A stretch of DNA of 64,000 bases from Thermodesulfobacteriota bacterium (GTDB taxonomy: Bacteria; Desulfobacterota; Desulfobacteria; Desulfobacterales; Desulfosudaceae), in NCBI GenBank assembly GCA_040753795.1, contig JBFMDX010000002.1, forward strand, positions 372,001 to 436,000, given 5' to 3'. The notes beneath the pieces were generated by a model. It worked only from the letters and a program-made list of their open reading frames with translations. It was not told where the DNA came from and made no database searches. The position numbers and the translations under genes are program-made. Within the stretch, counting starts at the first letter, position 1; each line of letters opens with the position of its first letter. This document shows positions 42,073 to 51,170 of this stretch, piece by piece.

Positions 42073-43389
42073 GTGAGCGCAACCTATTGCGAAATCGGTT
42101 TTTCCCAAAAGCTGCGGCAATACTCGGATGACTACCTTCAGTGCTGCCAATTTCTGGCCAGATGTGAGTCGCCGGAGTCGCTCTTCACCAAGAAACTGTA
42201 TTCCAAGCTGATGGCATCGTCTCACCTGGTCGAAGATTTTCTTGATTTTCACGGCGCCAAAAACAACCGCAACTGGTATCTGTTCCGGGAGCTGTCCGCG
42301 GCCGTGCGGCACTTGAGCATGGCCGGCTATATCCAGGAGCATATTTCAAACCGCCTTATCTTTTATGATCTTAACCACAAAGCCGTTTTCGAAAAAGAGG
42401 GTGAGGATACCCGTCATTTCCTGAGCCGCACCCTGATCTCCCTGGCCCCGGCTATTCTGGCCGAAGCGGCGCGATTGAACCTGCCCCTGCCGGAAAAGGA
42501 ATTCTCCAGCGAGGATTTTCCCAGCGCGGTCACCTGTGAAATGCTTGAATTCGATATCGACGATGAACGGCCCCGGCAGGAACAGCAGAAGAAGAATATC
42601 GTCAAGGTGACCAGCGATTTTCTCAACATCGCCAAACAGTTTGAAGAGTACGGCATCTACGAGAAGTGCGACCCGGATGAGATCCGGACACTGGTTCCGG
42701 AGAAGGTCAACGAGGTGCTGATCCGGCGGTTTGAAATGCTGGTCCACAACCTGCAGTCTTCCTTTGACACCTATATCATCTACGGCGGTCTGCGCTACGG
42801 CGATCGCAAGCTGAAGGAACTGCGCAGTTACTTTTCGGTCGTCTATCATCTCTTCGATTTTATCGGCAAGCTGCTTCATTTTTATGAGCGTCATTTTTTT
42901 GTTCCCCGGGAAGGAGAGAAAAGCGTTTATAAAAATGTTCAAAATGCCCTGTTTTCGCTGATCGACGCCGAGGCGCTGCTGGATAAAATCGTTAATTATG
43001 GCCTTTTTTATTCCTACCAGTTTCTGTCCGACGGCAAACGCCTGGCATTGAAAATCCTCAATGAGAACATTGAGCGGGGCCATATCGAGGTGGGGATTCC
43101 GGTAGAGCTGGGCTTTCACAGCCGCCCCAGCCTGCTGGTGGCAAAAATTGTCCAGTATTACGGCGGCGAGGTCAACCTGAAGGTCGGCAACGACACTTTT
43201 GACGCCAGCAGCGTGCTGGACATCCAGTGGGCCGGCGGGAAGATCAGCCGGGAGAAAGCCAAAGCCGTCGTTTTTGAAGGGGATGTCCGGGCCTTAAAAG
43301 ACATTCAGATTCTGGCCGACGTCAACTACGGCGAGGATTCCATGGGCAAGGGCATCCCTTTGCCCCGGGAGCTGGATTATCTCAAATAG
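42073..43389 (+). CDS. Large unknown protein with C-terminal HPr-like domain
   Basis: A 438-residue protein starting at GTG 42073 behind AGGTAGAG. Residues 1-330 are mainly helical and I do not recognise them. Residues 337-425 resemble HPr, the phosphocarrier of the phosphotransferase system: VGIPVELGFHSRPSLLVAKIV matches the HPr active-site segment (GLHTRPA in E. coli), giving His349 as the likely phosphorylated residue. ASSVLDIQW aligns with the region of the regulatory serine in Gram-positive HPr. The ATP-grasp protein two genes downstream lacks its own phosphohistidine domain, suggesting a link. Function is otherwise unknown. Confidence 0.8.
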   Translation: MSATYCEIGFSQKLRQYSDDYLQCCQFLARCESPESLFTKKLYSKLMASSHLVEDFLDFHGAKNNRNWYLFRELSAAVRHLSMAGYIQEHISNRLIFYDLNHKAVFEKEGEDTRHFLSRTLISLAPAILAEAARLNLPLPEKEFSSEDFPSAVTCEMLEFDIDDERPRQEQQKKNIVKVTSDFLNIAKQFEEYGIYEKCDPDEIRTLVPEKVNEVLIRRFEMLVHNLQSSFDTYIIYGGLRYGDRKLKELRSYFSVVYHLFDFIGKLLHFYERHFFVPREGEKSVYKNVQNALFSLIDAEALLDKIVNYGLFYSYQFLSDGKRLALKILNENIERGHIEVGIPVELGFHSRPSLLVAKIVQYYGGEVNLKVGNDTFDASSVLDIQWAGGKISREKAKAVVFEGDVRALKDIQILADVNYGEDSMGKGIPLPRELDYLK

Positions 43390-43412
43390 TCGCGCGCGCG
43401 TAAGGAGACCGA

Positions 43413-44111
43413 ATGGTATCGGCCCTGATTGTCGCCGCCGGAAAAGGCGAACGCCTGCCCGGTGCGCTGGCCAAACAATATCTCCCCCTGTCCGGCCGGC
43501 CGGTGCTGTGCCGCACCTTGGAAGTGTTTGCCGCGTGCGCCATCATCGACGATATTTTCCTGGTTGTGCCTCAAAAGGATTTCGTTTACTGCCGGGAGAC
43601 TATTCTGCCGCAGGTGGCCAGGGACGTTACGCTGGTGGCCGGAGGCGATCGGCGTCAGGACTCGGTTTTTAACGGTTTGCGGGCCATGAGTCCGGACCGG
43701 GAGCGAGTGGTGGTGATCCACGACGGGGTTCGCCCTTTTGTCACCTGCCGGCTGATTCAATCCTGCCTCGACGGTATCCGGGATGCGGACGGTTGTATCG
43801 CCGCCGTCCCGGCCAGCGACACCCTTAAGGCGGTGGACAAAGACGGCCGGATTACCGGCACCATCGACCGCGCCGCCGTGTGGCTGGCCCAGACCCCCCA
43901 GGCCTTTCGTTATGGCGTGCTGCTTGAGGCCCATCAGCAGGCGGCGGCCGGAGGCTGGCGGGTAACCGATGACGCCGCCCTGCTGGAACGACTGGGCCGA
44001 ATCGTGCGGGTCGTTTCAGGATCGGCCGCCAATATCAAAATCACCACTCCCGCTGACCTTCGCCTGGCCGGGGCCATGACCGGGCGAATGGGTATGGAGC
44101 CGACGGCATGA
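43413..44111 (+). CDS. ispD: MEP cytidylyltransferase IspD
   Basis: IspD (232 residues) joins CTP to methylerythritol phosphate in isoprenoid synthesis. The nucleotide-binding N-terminus is ALIVAAGKGERLPGALAKQYLPLSGRPVL. GGDRRQDSVFNGL, VVIHDGVRPFV and the C-terminal TDDAALLERLG and IKITTPADL are diagnostic. AAGGAG precedes ATG 43413. Its TGA overlaps the next ATG (ATGA), so it is coupled to the ATP-grasp gene. ispF is not adjacent. Confidence 0.95.
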   Translation: MVSALIVAAGKGERLPGALAKQYLPLSGRPVLCRTLEVFAACAIIDDIFLVVPQKDFVYCRETILPQVARDVTLVAGGDRRQDSVFNGLRAMSPDRERVVVIHDGVRPFVTCRLIQSCLDGIRDADGCIAAVPASDTLKAVDKDGRITGTIDRAAVWLAQTPQAFRYGVLLEAHQQAAAGGWRVTDDAALLERLGRIVRVVSGSAANIKITTPADLRLAGAMTGRMGMEPTA

Positions 44112-46726
44112 TCCATTATACCCGCGTCAGCACCGGCTGGGAGAGCCTGGACGCCATTATCGACCATCTGCGGACGGGCGATAACGTGGTCTGGCAGGTG
44201 GACAGCCTGGACGACTATCAGCGGGTGGTCACCCCCTTTGTCAACGAAGCCCTGGCCCGCGGGGATCGGCTTGTCTATCTGCGGTTCGGCCGGCACACGG
44301 CGCTGCTGGAAGACCGATCCGGCCTGACGATTTACCGTCTGCAGACGGAAAACAGTTTTGAATCTTTTTCCGCCCAGGTGCATACCATCATCACCCGGGA
44401 AGGCCGGGATGTCTGTTATGTCTTCGACTCCCTGTCCGATCTGCTGCACATGTGGGCCACGGACCGGATGATCAGCGACTTCTTTTTCATTACCTGCCCG
44501 TACCTGTTTCAACTCAACACCATCGCCTATTTCGCCCTGCTGCGTAACAGCCACTCCTACAAGGCCATCGCCCGTATCCGGGAAACCACCCAGGTACTGA
44601 TCGACATTTATAATTACAAGGGCCGCATCTGCGTCCATCCCATCAAAGTGCAGCATCGCTATTCGCCGACCATGTTTTTCCCCCACATCAAGGAAAAAGA
44701 GACGCTGGTGCCGGTCATCAACAGCGTCGAAGCCACCCAGCTTTTTTCTCATCTGTCCCAGTCCAGCATGACCGGCGCCCACCGCCACCTGGATTACTGG
44801 GACCGTCTCTTCATGGAGGCCCGTGCCCTGCTGACGTCCGAAGCCGGATCCGAAGAGCGACAGGATATGGTGCAGCAATTGAGCCGCCTGATGATGACCC
44901 GAAACAAGCGGCTGCTGGCCATGATCCGGCAATATTTTTCCCTGGAGGATCTGCTGCAGATCAAGGAGCGCCTCATCGGCACCGGTTTTATCGGCGGCAA
45001 GTCGGTGGGCATGCTGCTGGCCCGCAGGATCCTGTCCCGGGACGACGCTTTCGATTGGCAGCACACTTTGGAACAGCATGATTCCTTTTATATCGGTTCG
45101 GATGTATTTTACTCCTTTATCGTTCAGAACGGCTGGTGGCAGACCTTCATGGCCCACAAGACCCGGGAGGGATATTTTGTCAGGGGCCGGGAGTTGAAGG
45201 AAAAGATTCCAGCAGGGACGTTTCCCGAGGAAGTCGTGGAACGGTTGACCCTGATGCTGGAATATTTCGGTCAGTCTCCCATTATTGTGCGCTCCAGCAG
45301 CCTTCTGGAGGACGCTTTCGGCAGCGCCTTTGCCGGCAAGTACGACAGTTTTTTCTGCGTCAACCAGGGATCGCCGGAAAGACGGTATGAAGAGTTTGAA
45401 CGGGCCGTGCTGCGCATCTTCGCCAGCACCATGAGTGAAGACGCCCTGACGTATCGTCGTCAGCGGGGTCTGGACCAGGCCGACGAGCAAATGGCGCTGC
45501 TGGTGCAGCGGGTGTCGGGGGCCTATCACAAATCCTATTTTTTCCCCGAACTGGCCGGGGTGGGCCTGTCACACAATCCTTTTGTCTGGAAGAAGGGAAT
45601 GGATCCCGAAGCGGGTATGGCGCGGCTGGTGTTTGGTCTGGGCACCCGGGCCGTGAACCGGGTGGAAAACGACTATCCCCGAATCGTGGCCATGGATGAT
45701 CCGCTGGTCAAGCCCCTGACCGGCATGGAGGACATCCGCCGCTTTTCCCAGCATTTTGTCGACCTGTTGAATCTGGAGGCCAACCAGATCGAAACAATGC
45801 CCCTGGCCGAACTGCTGAAAAGGGAAGTGCCGCAACGCATAGACCTGATCGCCATCCGGGACACCGAAGCGGCCCGGCTGATGCGGGAACTGGGACGGCC
45901 GGAAGAAGACCAGCTGGTGCTGACCTTTGATCCGTTTCTGTCCCGGACCGCCTTTGTCGACATGATGAAACGGCTGCTTTCCCGGCTGGAAACGGTTTAC
46001 GACAATCCCGTGGATGTGGAGTTTACCGTTAACTTCGATCAGAACGAAGTCATGCAGATCAATCTGCTTCAATGCCGGCCATTCCAGACCCTGGGCGATC
46101 ATCCCGGCAATCCGGCGCCGCCGGCCGCGGACGTCGACAACACCATCATCCGCGTGGCCGGCAATTTCATGGGCGGCACTATCCGGCGGCCTGTCTCCCG
46201 GATTATCCTGGTAGATCCCCAGCCGTACGCCGAGCTTTCCATGTCGGAAAAATACAGCGTCGCGCGGCTGATCGGCAAACTCAACAGACTGATTGAAGGC
46301 CGGGACCGGCAACCCACCCTGCTGATGGGACCCGGACGCTGGGGGACCCATTCCCCGGCCATGGGCGTACCGGTCAGCTTTTCCGAAATAAACCAGGTGA
46401 CGGCCATCGCCGAGATCAGCTACCAGAGCGGCAGCCTGATCCCGGATCTTTCCTTCGGCACCCATTTCTTTCATGATCTCATCGAAACCGGTATTTTTTA
46501 TCTGGCCATTTATCCCGAAGACCCGGATGTGATTTTCAATCTGGAGTGGATATACGCTTTGCCCAACCGGCTTCCGGCCCTGGTGCCGGACAGCATACGA
46601 CTGGCTCATGTGGTCAGCGTGGTCGACACGGCCCTGGCCGGACTGACCCTTCAGTCCGATATGGCCACCCGCACGGTTTCCTGTTATCTGGCGCCGCCGT
46701 CCGGGCGCCCACCCCGGCAACCGTGA
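44108..46726 (+). CDS. PEP-synthase-like ATP-grasp protein without His and PEP domains
   Basis: An 872-residue protein. Residues 1-260 may be a degenerate RecA/KaiC-like domain (YVFDSLSDLL resembles a Walker B strand; no P-loop seen). Residues 290-680 match the ATP-grasp part of pyruvate phosphate dikinase and PEP synthase: GFIGGKSVGMLLARR and IVRSSSLLEDAFGSAFAGKYDSFF with Arg395, ending QINLLQCRPFQ. Residues 690-870 form a conserved unknown domain with GPGRWGTH (741-748) and SFGTHFFHDLIETGIFYLAI. The swivelling phosphohistidine domain and PEP-binding barrel are absent. It may phosphorylate a histidine on a separate protein; the HPr-like protein upstream is a candidate. That is inference. Confidence 0.8.
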   Translation: MIHYTRVSTGWESLDAIIDHLRTGDNVVWQVDSLDDYQRVVTPFVNEALARGDRLVYLRFGRHTALLEDRSGLTIYRLQTENSFESFSAQVHTIITREGRDVCYVFDSLSDLLHMWATDRMISDFFFITCPYLFQLNTIAYFALLRNSHSYKAIARIRETTQVLIDIYNYKGRICVHPIKVQHRYSPTMFFPHIKEKETLVPVINSVEATQLFSHLSQSSMTGAHRHLDYWDRLFMEARALLTSEAGSEERQDMVQQLSRLMMTRNKRLLAMIRQYFSLEDLLQIKERLIGTGFIGGKSVGMLLARRILSRDDAFDWQHTLEQHDSFYIGSDVFYSFIVQNGWWQTFMAHKTREGYFVRGRELKEKIPAGTFPEEVVERLTLMLEYFGQSPIIVRSSSLLEDAFGSAFAGKYDSFFCVNQGSPERRYEEFERAVLRIFASTMSEDALTYRRQRGLDQADEQMALLVQRVSGAYHKSYFFPELAGVGLSHNPFVWKKGMDPEAGMARLVFGLGTRAVNRVENDYPRIVAMDDPLVKPLTGMEDIRRFSQHFVDLLNLEANQIETMPLAELLKREVPQRIDLIAIRDTEAARLMRELGRPEEDQLVLTFDPFLSRTAFVDMMKRLLSRLETVYDNPVDVEFTVNFDQNEVMQINLLQCRPFQTLGDHPGNPAPPAADVDNTIIRVAGNFMGGTIRRPVSRIILVDPQPYAELSMSEKYSVARLIGKLNRLIEGRDRQPTLLMGPGRWGTHSPAMGVPVSFSEINQVTAIAEISYQSGSLIPDLSFGTHFFHDLIETGIFYLAIYPEDPDVIFNLEWIYALPNRLPALVPDSIRLAHVVSVVDTALAGLTLQSDMATRTVSCYLAPPSGRPPRQP

Positions 46727-46769
46727 AAAATCCGGGGGATCACCGTAACCGGGGCCCCTGCAAAAACGA

Positions 46770-46822
46770 TTGACAGGCGACGGCAAGAAACCATAAACAA
46801 TACTAACAGTAACAATTTGTTA
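46770..46822 (+). promoter_or_regulatory. Promoter and palindromic operator before the acyl-CoA ligase gene
   Basis: TTGACA (46770-46775) is followed after 16 bp by CATAAA (46792-46797). Just downstream lies the palindrome TAACAA-T-TTGTTA (46810-46822), which would overlap the transcription start. A repressor sensing fatty acids or acyl-CoA is plausible but not identified. Confidence 0.5.
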
Positions 46823-46874
46823 TATTTCCGGATCCGGGGTGTCTTGTCATCCTAATTGACGGAGGAGACCTGAA

Positions 46875-48533
46875 ATGGAAAAAATATGGTTGTCCAGTTA
46901 CGCGCCAGGAGTGCCTGCCGAGATCGATCTTTCCGAGTACGCATCCATTCCCCACATCATGGAAACCGCCTATGACCGTTTCGCGGACAAGCCGGCCTTC
47001 CACCAGATGGGCAAGACCATCACCTACCGGGAACTGCGGCAACTATCCCGGCAGTTTGGCAGCTACCTGCAGAACGAGCTCAACCTTCAGCCCGGGGCGC
47101 GGGTGGCCCTGATGATGCCCAACGTTCTCCAGTACCCGGTGTCGCTTTTCGGCATCCTGTCGGCGGGGATGGTGGTGGTCAACGTCAATCCCCTCTACAC
47201 GGCCCGGGAGCTCCAGCACCAGCTTAACGACGCGAGTGCGGAGACCATCGTCATCTTCGCCAATTCCGCCCATGTCCTGGAAGAGGTCGTGGCCCGGACG
47301 CCCGTCAGAAACATTATCATCACGGGCATTGGCGACATGCTCGGCTTTCCCAAGTCGCTGCTGGTCAACACGGTTATCAAGCACGTCAAAAAGATGGTTC
47401 CCGCTTACGACCTGCCCCGGGCGGTGCCTTTTATGCAGGCCCTTTCCCGGGGGAATGCCGCGAACTTCCGGCCGGCCGACGTCAAACAGGAGGACATCGC
47501 CTTCCTGCAATACACCGGCGGCACCACCGGCGTTTCCAAGGGCGCCGTGCTGACGCATCGCAACATCGTGGCCAATGTCCTCCAGGCCCGGGCCTGGATC
47601 CGGAAGCAGATCACCGAAGGCAGCGAGATCATGATCACGCCGCTGCCGCTTTACCACATATTTTCGCTGACGGCCAATTGCCTGGTCTTCTCCTCCATCG
47701 GCGCCCTGAACGTGCTGATCACCAACCCTCGGGATTTTCCCCATTTCGTCAAGGAGCTGAAGAAGTGGAAGTTCACCGCCATGACCGGCGTCAACACACT
47801 TTTCAATGCCCTGCTGAACACCGAGGGGTTTAACACGGTGGACTTTTCCCACCTCAAAACCTCCCTGGGCGGCGGTATGGCGGTGCAGGAACCGGTGGCC
47901 CGGCGCTGGAAGGAGGTCACCGGCGTGACTCTGGTGGAAGCCTACGGCCTGACCGAAACCTCGCCGGCGGCCTGCATGAATCCGATCCATATCAAGGAAT
48001 ACAGCGGTTACATCGGCCTGCCCATCTCCTCCACCCTTGTTTCCATCCGCGATGACGAGGACAGGGAGGTGCCGTTAAATGAGGTTGGCGAAATCTGCAT
48101 CCAGGGCCCTCAGGTTACAAAGGGCTATTATAACCGACCGGAGGAAACGGCCAGGGTCTTCACCGCCGACGGTTTTTTCAAGACCGGTGACATGGGGTAT
48201 ATGACCGAACAGGGTTACGTCAAGCTGGTGGACCGCAAGAAAGACATGGTCAACGTGTCGGGCTTCAACGTCTATCCCAACGAGATCGAGGAAGTCGTCA
48301 TGACCCATCCCAAGGTGATGGAAGCCGCGGTCATCGGCGTGCCCGACGATAAGAGCGGTGAGGCGGTCAAGCTCTTTGTGGTCAAAAAAGATTCTTCCCT
48401 GACCGTGGACGAGATCAAGGATTTCTGCAAAAAGAACCTGACGGGCTACAAAGTGCCCAAGCATTACGAGTTCAGGGATATCCTGCCTAAAACCAACGTG
48501 GGCAAGATCCTGCGCAAGGACCTGCGGGGATAG
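46875..48533 (+). CDS. Long-chain fatty-acid-CoA ligase
   Basis: A 552-residue adenylate-forming enzyme that activates fatty acids with ATP and CoA. YTGGTTGVSKGAVLTHRN is the AMP-binding loop. ITPLPLYHIFSLT and EAYGLTETSP follow, then GDMGYM and VDRKKDMVNVSGFNVYPNEIE, and the catalytic lysine in KTNVGKILRKDL. It is most like FadD. ATG 46875 follows GGAGGAGACC. The secreted lipase encoded nearby would supply its substrate, a functional link I infer. Confidence 0.9.
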   Translation: MEKIWLSSYAPGVPAEIDLSEYASIPHIMETAYDRFADKPAFHQMGKTITYRELRQLSRQFGSYLQNELNLQPGARVALMMPNVLQYPVSLFGILSAGMVVVNVNPLYTARELQHQLNDASAETIVIFANSAHVLEEVVARTPVRNIIITGIGDMLGFPKSLLVNTVIKHVKKMVPAYDLPRAVPFMQALSRGNAANFRPADVKQEDIAFLQYTGGTTGVSKGAVLTHRNIVANVLQARAWIRKQITEGSEIMITPLPLYHIFSLTANCLVFSSIGALNVLITNPRDFPHFVKELKKWKFTAMTGVNTLFNALLNTEGFNTVDFSHLKTSLGGGMAVQEPVARRWKEVTGVTLVEAYGLTETSPAACMNPIHIKEYSGYIGLPISSTLVSIRDDEDREVPLNEVGEICIQGPQVTKGYYNRPEETARVFTADGFFKTGDMGYMTEQGYVKLVDRKKDMVNVSGFNVYPNEIEEVVMTHPKVMEAAVIGVPDDKSGEAVKLFVVKKDSSLTVDEIKDFCKKNLTGYKVPKHYEFRDILPKTNVGKILRKDLRG

Positions 48534-48564
48534 CAGGCCAATTTCGAAGGAGATGTAGCCGCCG

Positions 48565-50067
48565 ATGGCTCTGGCGCCTCTGTCCGCCATACTCTTTACG
48601 GTCGCTTTTTCCATCAATTCGTTGTGGTGGATTTCGTTTGTGGCCCTTTTCCCGTTGTTGTTGTCCCTTGAAAGGGCAACGACATGGAAAGCGCTTGTCG
48701 GACGGATAACCCTGTTCTCGATCGTTTTTTCTTCCGGCATGGGTTACTGGGTGTTCAACGCCCTGACGGGACATTATCGGCTGCCCGTGGCTACGGCGGC
48801 TCTGTTCTTCTGCCTGGCTCTGATGTTGCCGGTCTGGCTGATTCACCTGACATTTGCCCTCTTTTACCGGTTTTTACACAACCGGAGTCTGGTTTTTTAT
48901 GCCCTGGTGGTGCCCGGTCTGTGGGTGCTGGGCGATTACGTCAAAAGCACGATTCCGCTGCTGGTCCCCTGGGGCGACCTGGGTTATGCCCTGGTGAACT
49001 GGCCGGCCTATTTCCAAATGGTCGATCTGGGCGGGGTTTACCTGGTTTCTTTTTTTGGGGTGATGTTCAACGCTCTGCTGATCCCCCTGGCCGCAACCGG
49101 CCGCTCTGGTCAACGGCAATCAGAGAGCAGGCCTAAAACAGCGTCATTGCTGCTGGCCCTGGTAATAGCTGTGCCCTGGGGCTACGGATCAGCCCGGCGT
49201 TATCTGATGACTGCCGCGCCTTCCGTCGGAAAGTCAACGCCTGTCGTCATTGTTCAGGGCAATTTTTCACCTGAAGACCGCTGGGGGGGCCTGGGGTTTT
49301 ACCAGCAACTGAAAACCTATATCGAACTCAGCGGCGTGTCGGCGGACCCGGGAAGGGCTGGCGTCATTGTCTGGCCGGAAACCGTACTCAATCGTCCGGA
49401 AAGTCTGACCGAACCGTTCTTCGCGGATCTGGCCCGGATGCTGGGTGAAAATAATTTACTGATCGCCGGCGGGCTGAAACATGACCGGCAGCAACAGGGC
49501 GTTTTCAATTCCGTTTATGTGATCGACGGAGGCCGCCCCCTGCAACGATATGACAAGCATATTCTCCTGCCGTACTCGGAAAGGGCGCCGCTGATCGGCC
49601 CTTTTTTTCGTTTTTATAACGCTCCGGAGCGGTTTGTGCCGGGCACGACACCGGCCTGTCTGATGACGTCCCTCGGCCGGGTGGGGATATCCGTCTGTTT
49701 TGAGATCCTCTACCCGGGCTATGTCCGACGGTCCGTGAAGCAGGGTGCCGCGTTTCTGGTCAATGTATCCAACGACTCCTGGTTCGGCGATTCGGCCATG
49801 CCCCGCTGTCATCTGCGGGCGGCCCGGGCCCGGGCCGTGGAGACCGGCCGCTGGCTGCTGCGGGCTTCCAACAGCGGCATTTCCGCCGTGATCGCGCCGG
49901 ATGGAAGCCTGATGGCCAGCAGTGATCTGTTTCGCGCCCAGCGGATTTCCGGATCATTTTCGCGTTTAACGGGGACAACGGTTTATACGCGGTGGGGGGA
50001 CTGGCTTTTCTTTTTCCTGCTGGTGGTGCTGGCGGCCTCACTTTTACGGGCCGGAATCCGGCGTTAA
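48565..50067 (+). CDS. lnt: Apolipoprotein N-acyltransferase
   Basis: Lnt (500 residues) adds the third acyl chain to lipoproteins in the inner membrane. Several hydrophobic segments fill residues 1-215; a nitrilase-like domain follows. The catalytic triad residues lie in VWPETVL (Glu), YDKHILLPYSE (Lys) and SVCFEILYP (Cys). A last hydrophobic segment is near 475-495. AAGGAG lies 12 bases before ATG. Its 3' end overlaps the convergent foldase gene by 24 bases. Confidence 0.92.
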   Translation: MALAPLSAILFTVAFSINSLWWISFVALFPLLLSLERATTWKALVGRITLFSIVFSSGMGYWVFNALTGHYRLPVATAALFFCLALMLPVWLIHLTFALFYRFLHNRSLVFYALVVPGLWVLGDYVKSTIPLLVPWGDLGYALVNWPAYFQMVDLGGVYLVSFFGVMFNALLIPLAATGRSGQRQSESRPKTASLLLALVIAVPWGYGSARRYLMTAAPSVGKSTPVVIVQGNFSPEDRWGGLGFYQQLKTYIELSGVSADPGRAGVIVWPETVLNRPESLTEPFFADLARMLGENNLLIAGGLKHDRQQQGVFNSVYVIDGGRPLQRYDKHILLPYSERAPLIGPFFRFYNAPERFVPGTTPACLMTSLGRVGISVCFEILYPGYVRRSVKQGAAFLVNVSNDSWFGDSAMPRCHLRAARARAVETGRWLLRASNSGISAVIAPDGSLMASSDLFRAQRISGSFSRLTGTTVYTRWGDWLFFFLLVVLAASLLRAGIRR

Positions 50068-51159
50068 TCCGGCCTTTTTGAGCTGCTCCTGCCTGGCGGT
50101 TTCAATCGCTTCCCTTCTTTTCATGGCCTCGGCCTGATCGCCGAGCATCTGCTGCCGCAGTTGGTCGATCTGCTCCTCCCTGGCTTCTTCAGAAAGCGAG
50201 GTGTCCTCTGAAATTTTCTTTTCCGCCGAGAAATAGGCCTGCTCCTGCTGCTGCCGTTCCGCCGCCTGCCGTTCCACGTCTTTTATTCGCTCGACGGCAT
50301 CCGGCTGCAGATACTGATTGCGGATGTCGTCAATGGCGGCCTGGCGCTCGGCTTCTCCGGTAATCTCAGCCAAGTCTTTCTGGTGCATGGCCAGGGCGGC
50401 CTGGTATTTTTCATAGGGGTCCGATCCCTGGGATACCGCCTCAGAATCCGCGGAGTCGCCCCACATATCCTGCGTCAGCCGGTCCAGCTGGGTCTGTTTG
50501 TCCGCGGCATACAGGGTGCCGTCGTTGACAATGGCGGCTCGCCGGATACTGTATTCCTTTTCCTTGACCTGCTCGCCGAACAGCTTGTCCGCCAGTTCCC
50601 GGCCCAGAGACCCCCGTCGAAACTCCTGAACCTTTCTTAACAGTTCCAGGCCGTTTTCGGCCGTGGTGACCGGCCCGAAGCGTGCCGTCAAATCGGCCAC
50701 GGCTATTTCGCAATCCAGATACCGCTGATATGTGGCGTAGAGCCGGCCGGCCTCTTCAGGAGGAAACTGGGAGAAAATTTTCTCTTTGACCTGAGCCAGA
50801 TGATCTTCGCGGGAAGTTGCCTGGCGAAACTCATGACCCAGCCAGGTAAAATAGTGCAGGGTGGTTCCCGAGCTGACAATAATTTGAGAAAAAAGGTCCT
50901 TAATGACGGACCCCTCTCCCGGTGGCCCTTCGTCCGGTATTCCCCCTTTGTCATCACCCGGCAGGGTCTGTTCATGGGTCTTTATGGCCGTGATCTGTTC
51001 TTTTGATGCCGCAATCTGCTCGATTGCCGGGCCGGTGGCGCGGTCAAAAATATAGGCTGTGTCTTCCGGCGCAGGCTGCCGCGTGTACAAGCCAATCAAC
51101 AGGCCCAGTAACAGCAGGCCGACAAAAGCGAAAATGATTCTTCCATTAATGCCCTTCAT
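50044..51159 (-). CDS. Lipase-specific membrane foldase (lipase chaperone)
   Basis: A 371-residue steric chaperone that folds the cognate lipase in the periplasm (LifO/LipB type). One N-terminal membrane anchor (FAFVGLLLLGLLIGLY) is followed by a long, helical, Gln/Glu/Ala-rich periplasmic part. RRAAIVNDGTLYAADKQ and QAALAMHQKDLAEITGEAERQAAIDDIRNQYL are in line with the family. I start at ATG 51159 behind GGGAAGAAACG; the open frame extends upstream through a terminator-like hairpin. It follows the lipase gene on the same strand, the normal order. Confidence 0.88.
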   Translation of the reverse strand: MKGINGRIIFAFVGLLLLGLLIGLYTRQPAPEDTAYIFDRATGPAIEQIAASKEQITAIKTHEQTLPGDDKGGIPDEGPPGEGSVIKDLFSQIIVSSGTTLHYFTWLGHEFRQATSREDHLAQVKEKIFSQFPPEEAGRLYATYQRYLDCEIAVADLTARFGPVTTAENGLELLRKVQEFRRGSLGRELADKLFGEQVKEKEYSIRRAAIVNDGTLYAADKQTQLDRLTQDMWGDSADSEAVSQGSDPYEKYQAALAMHQKDLAEITGEAERQAAIDDIRNQYLQPDAVERIKDVERQAAERQQQEQAYFSAEKKISEDTSLSEEAREEQIDQLRQQMLGDQAEAMKRREAIETARQEQLKKAGLTPDSGP

Positions 51160-51170
51160 CGTTTCTTCCC

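Noticed and set aside
43934-45529. Long minus-strand open frame (531 codons) antisense to ispD and the ATP-grasp gene
   Set aside because: It has no recognisable motif and lies opposite well-supported genes; GC-rich coding sequence commonly leaves such open antisense frames.
45569-46786. Minus-strand open frame of 405 codons antisense to the ATP-grasp gene
   Set aside because: Composition is that of a shadow frame and no motif is visible.
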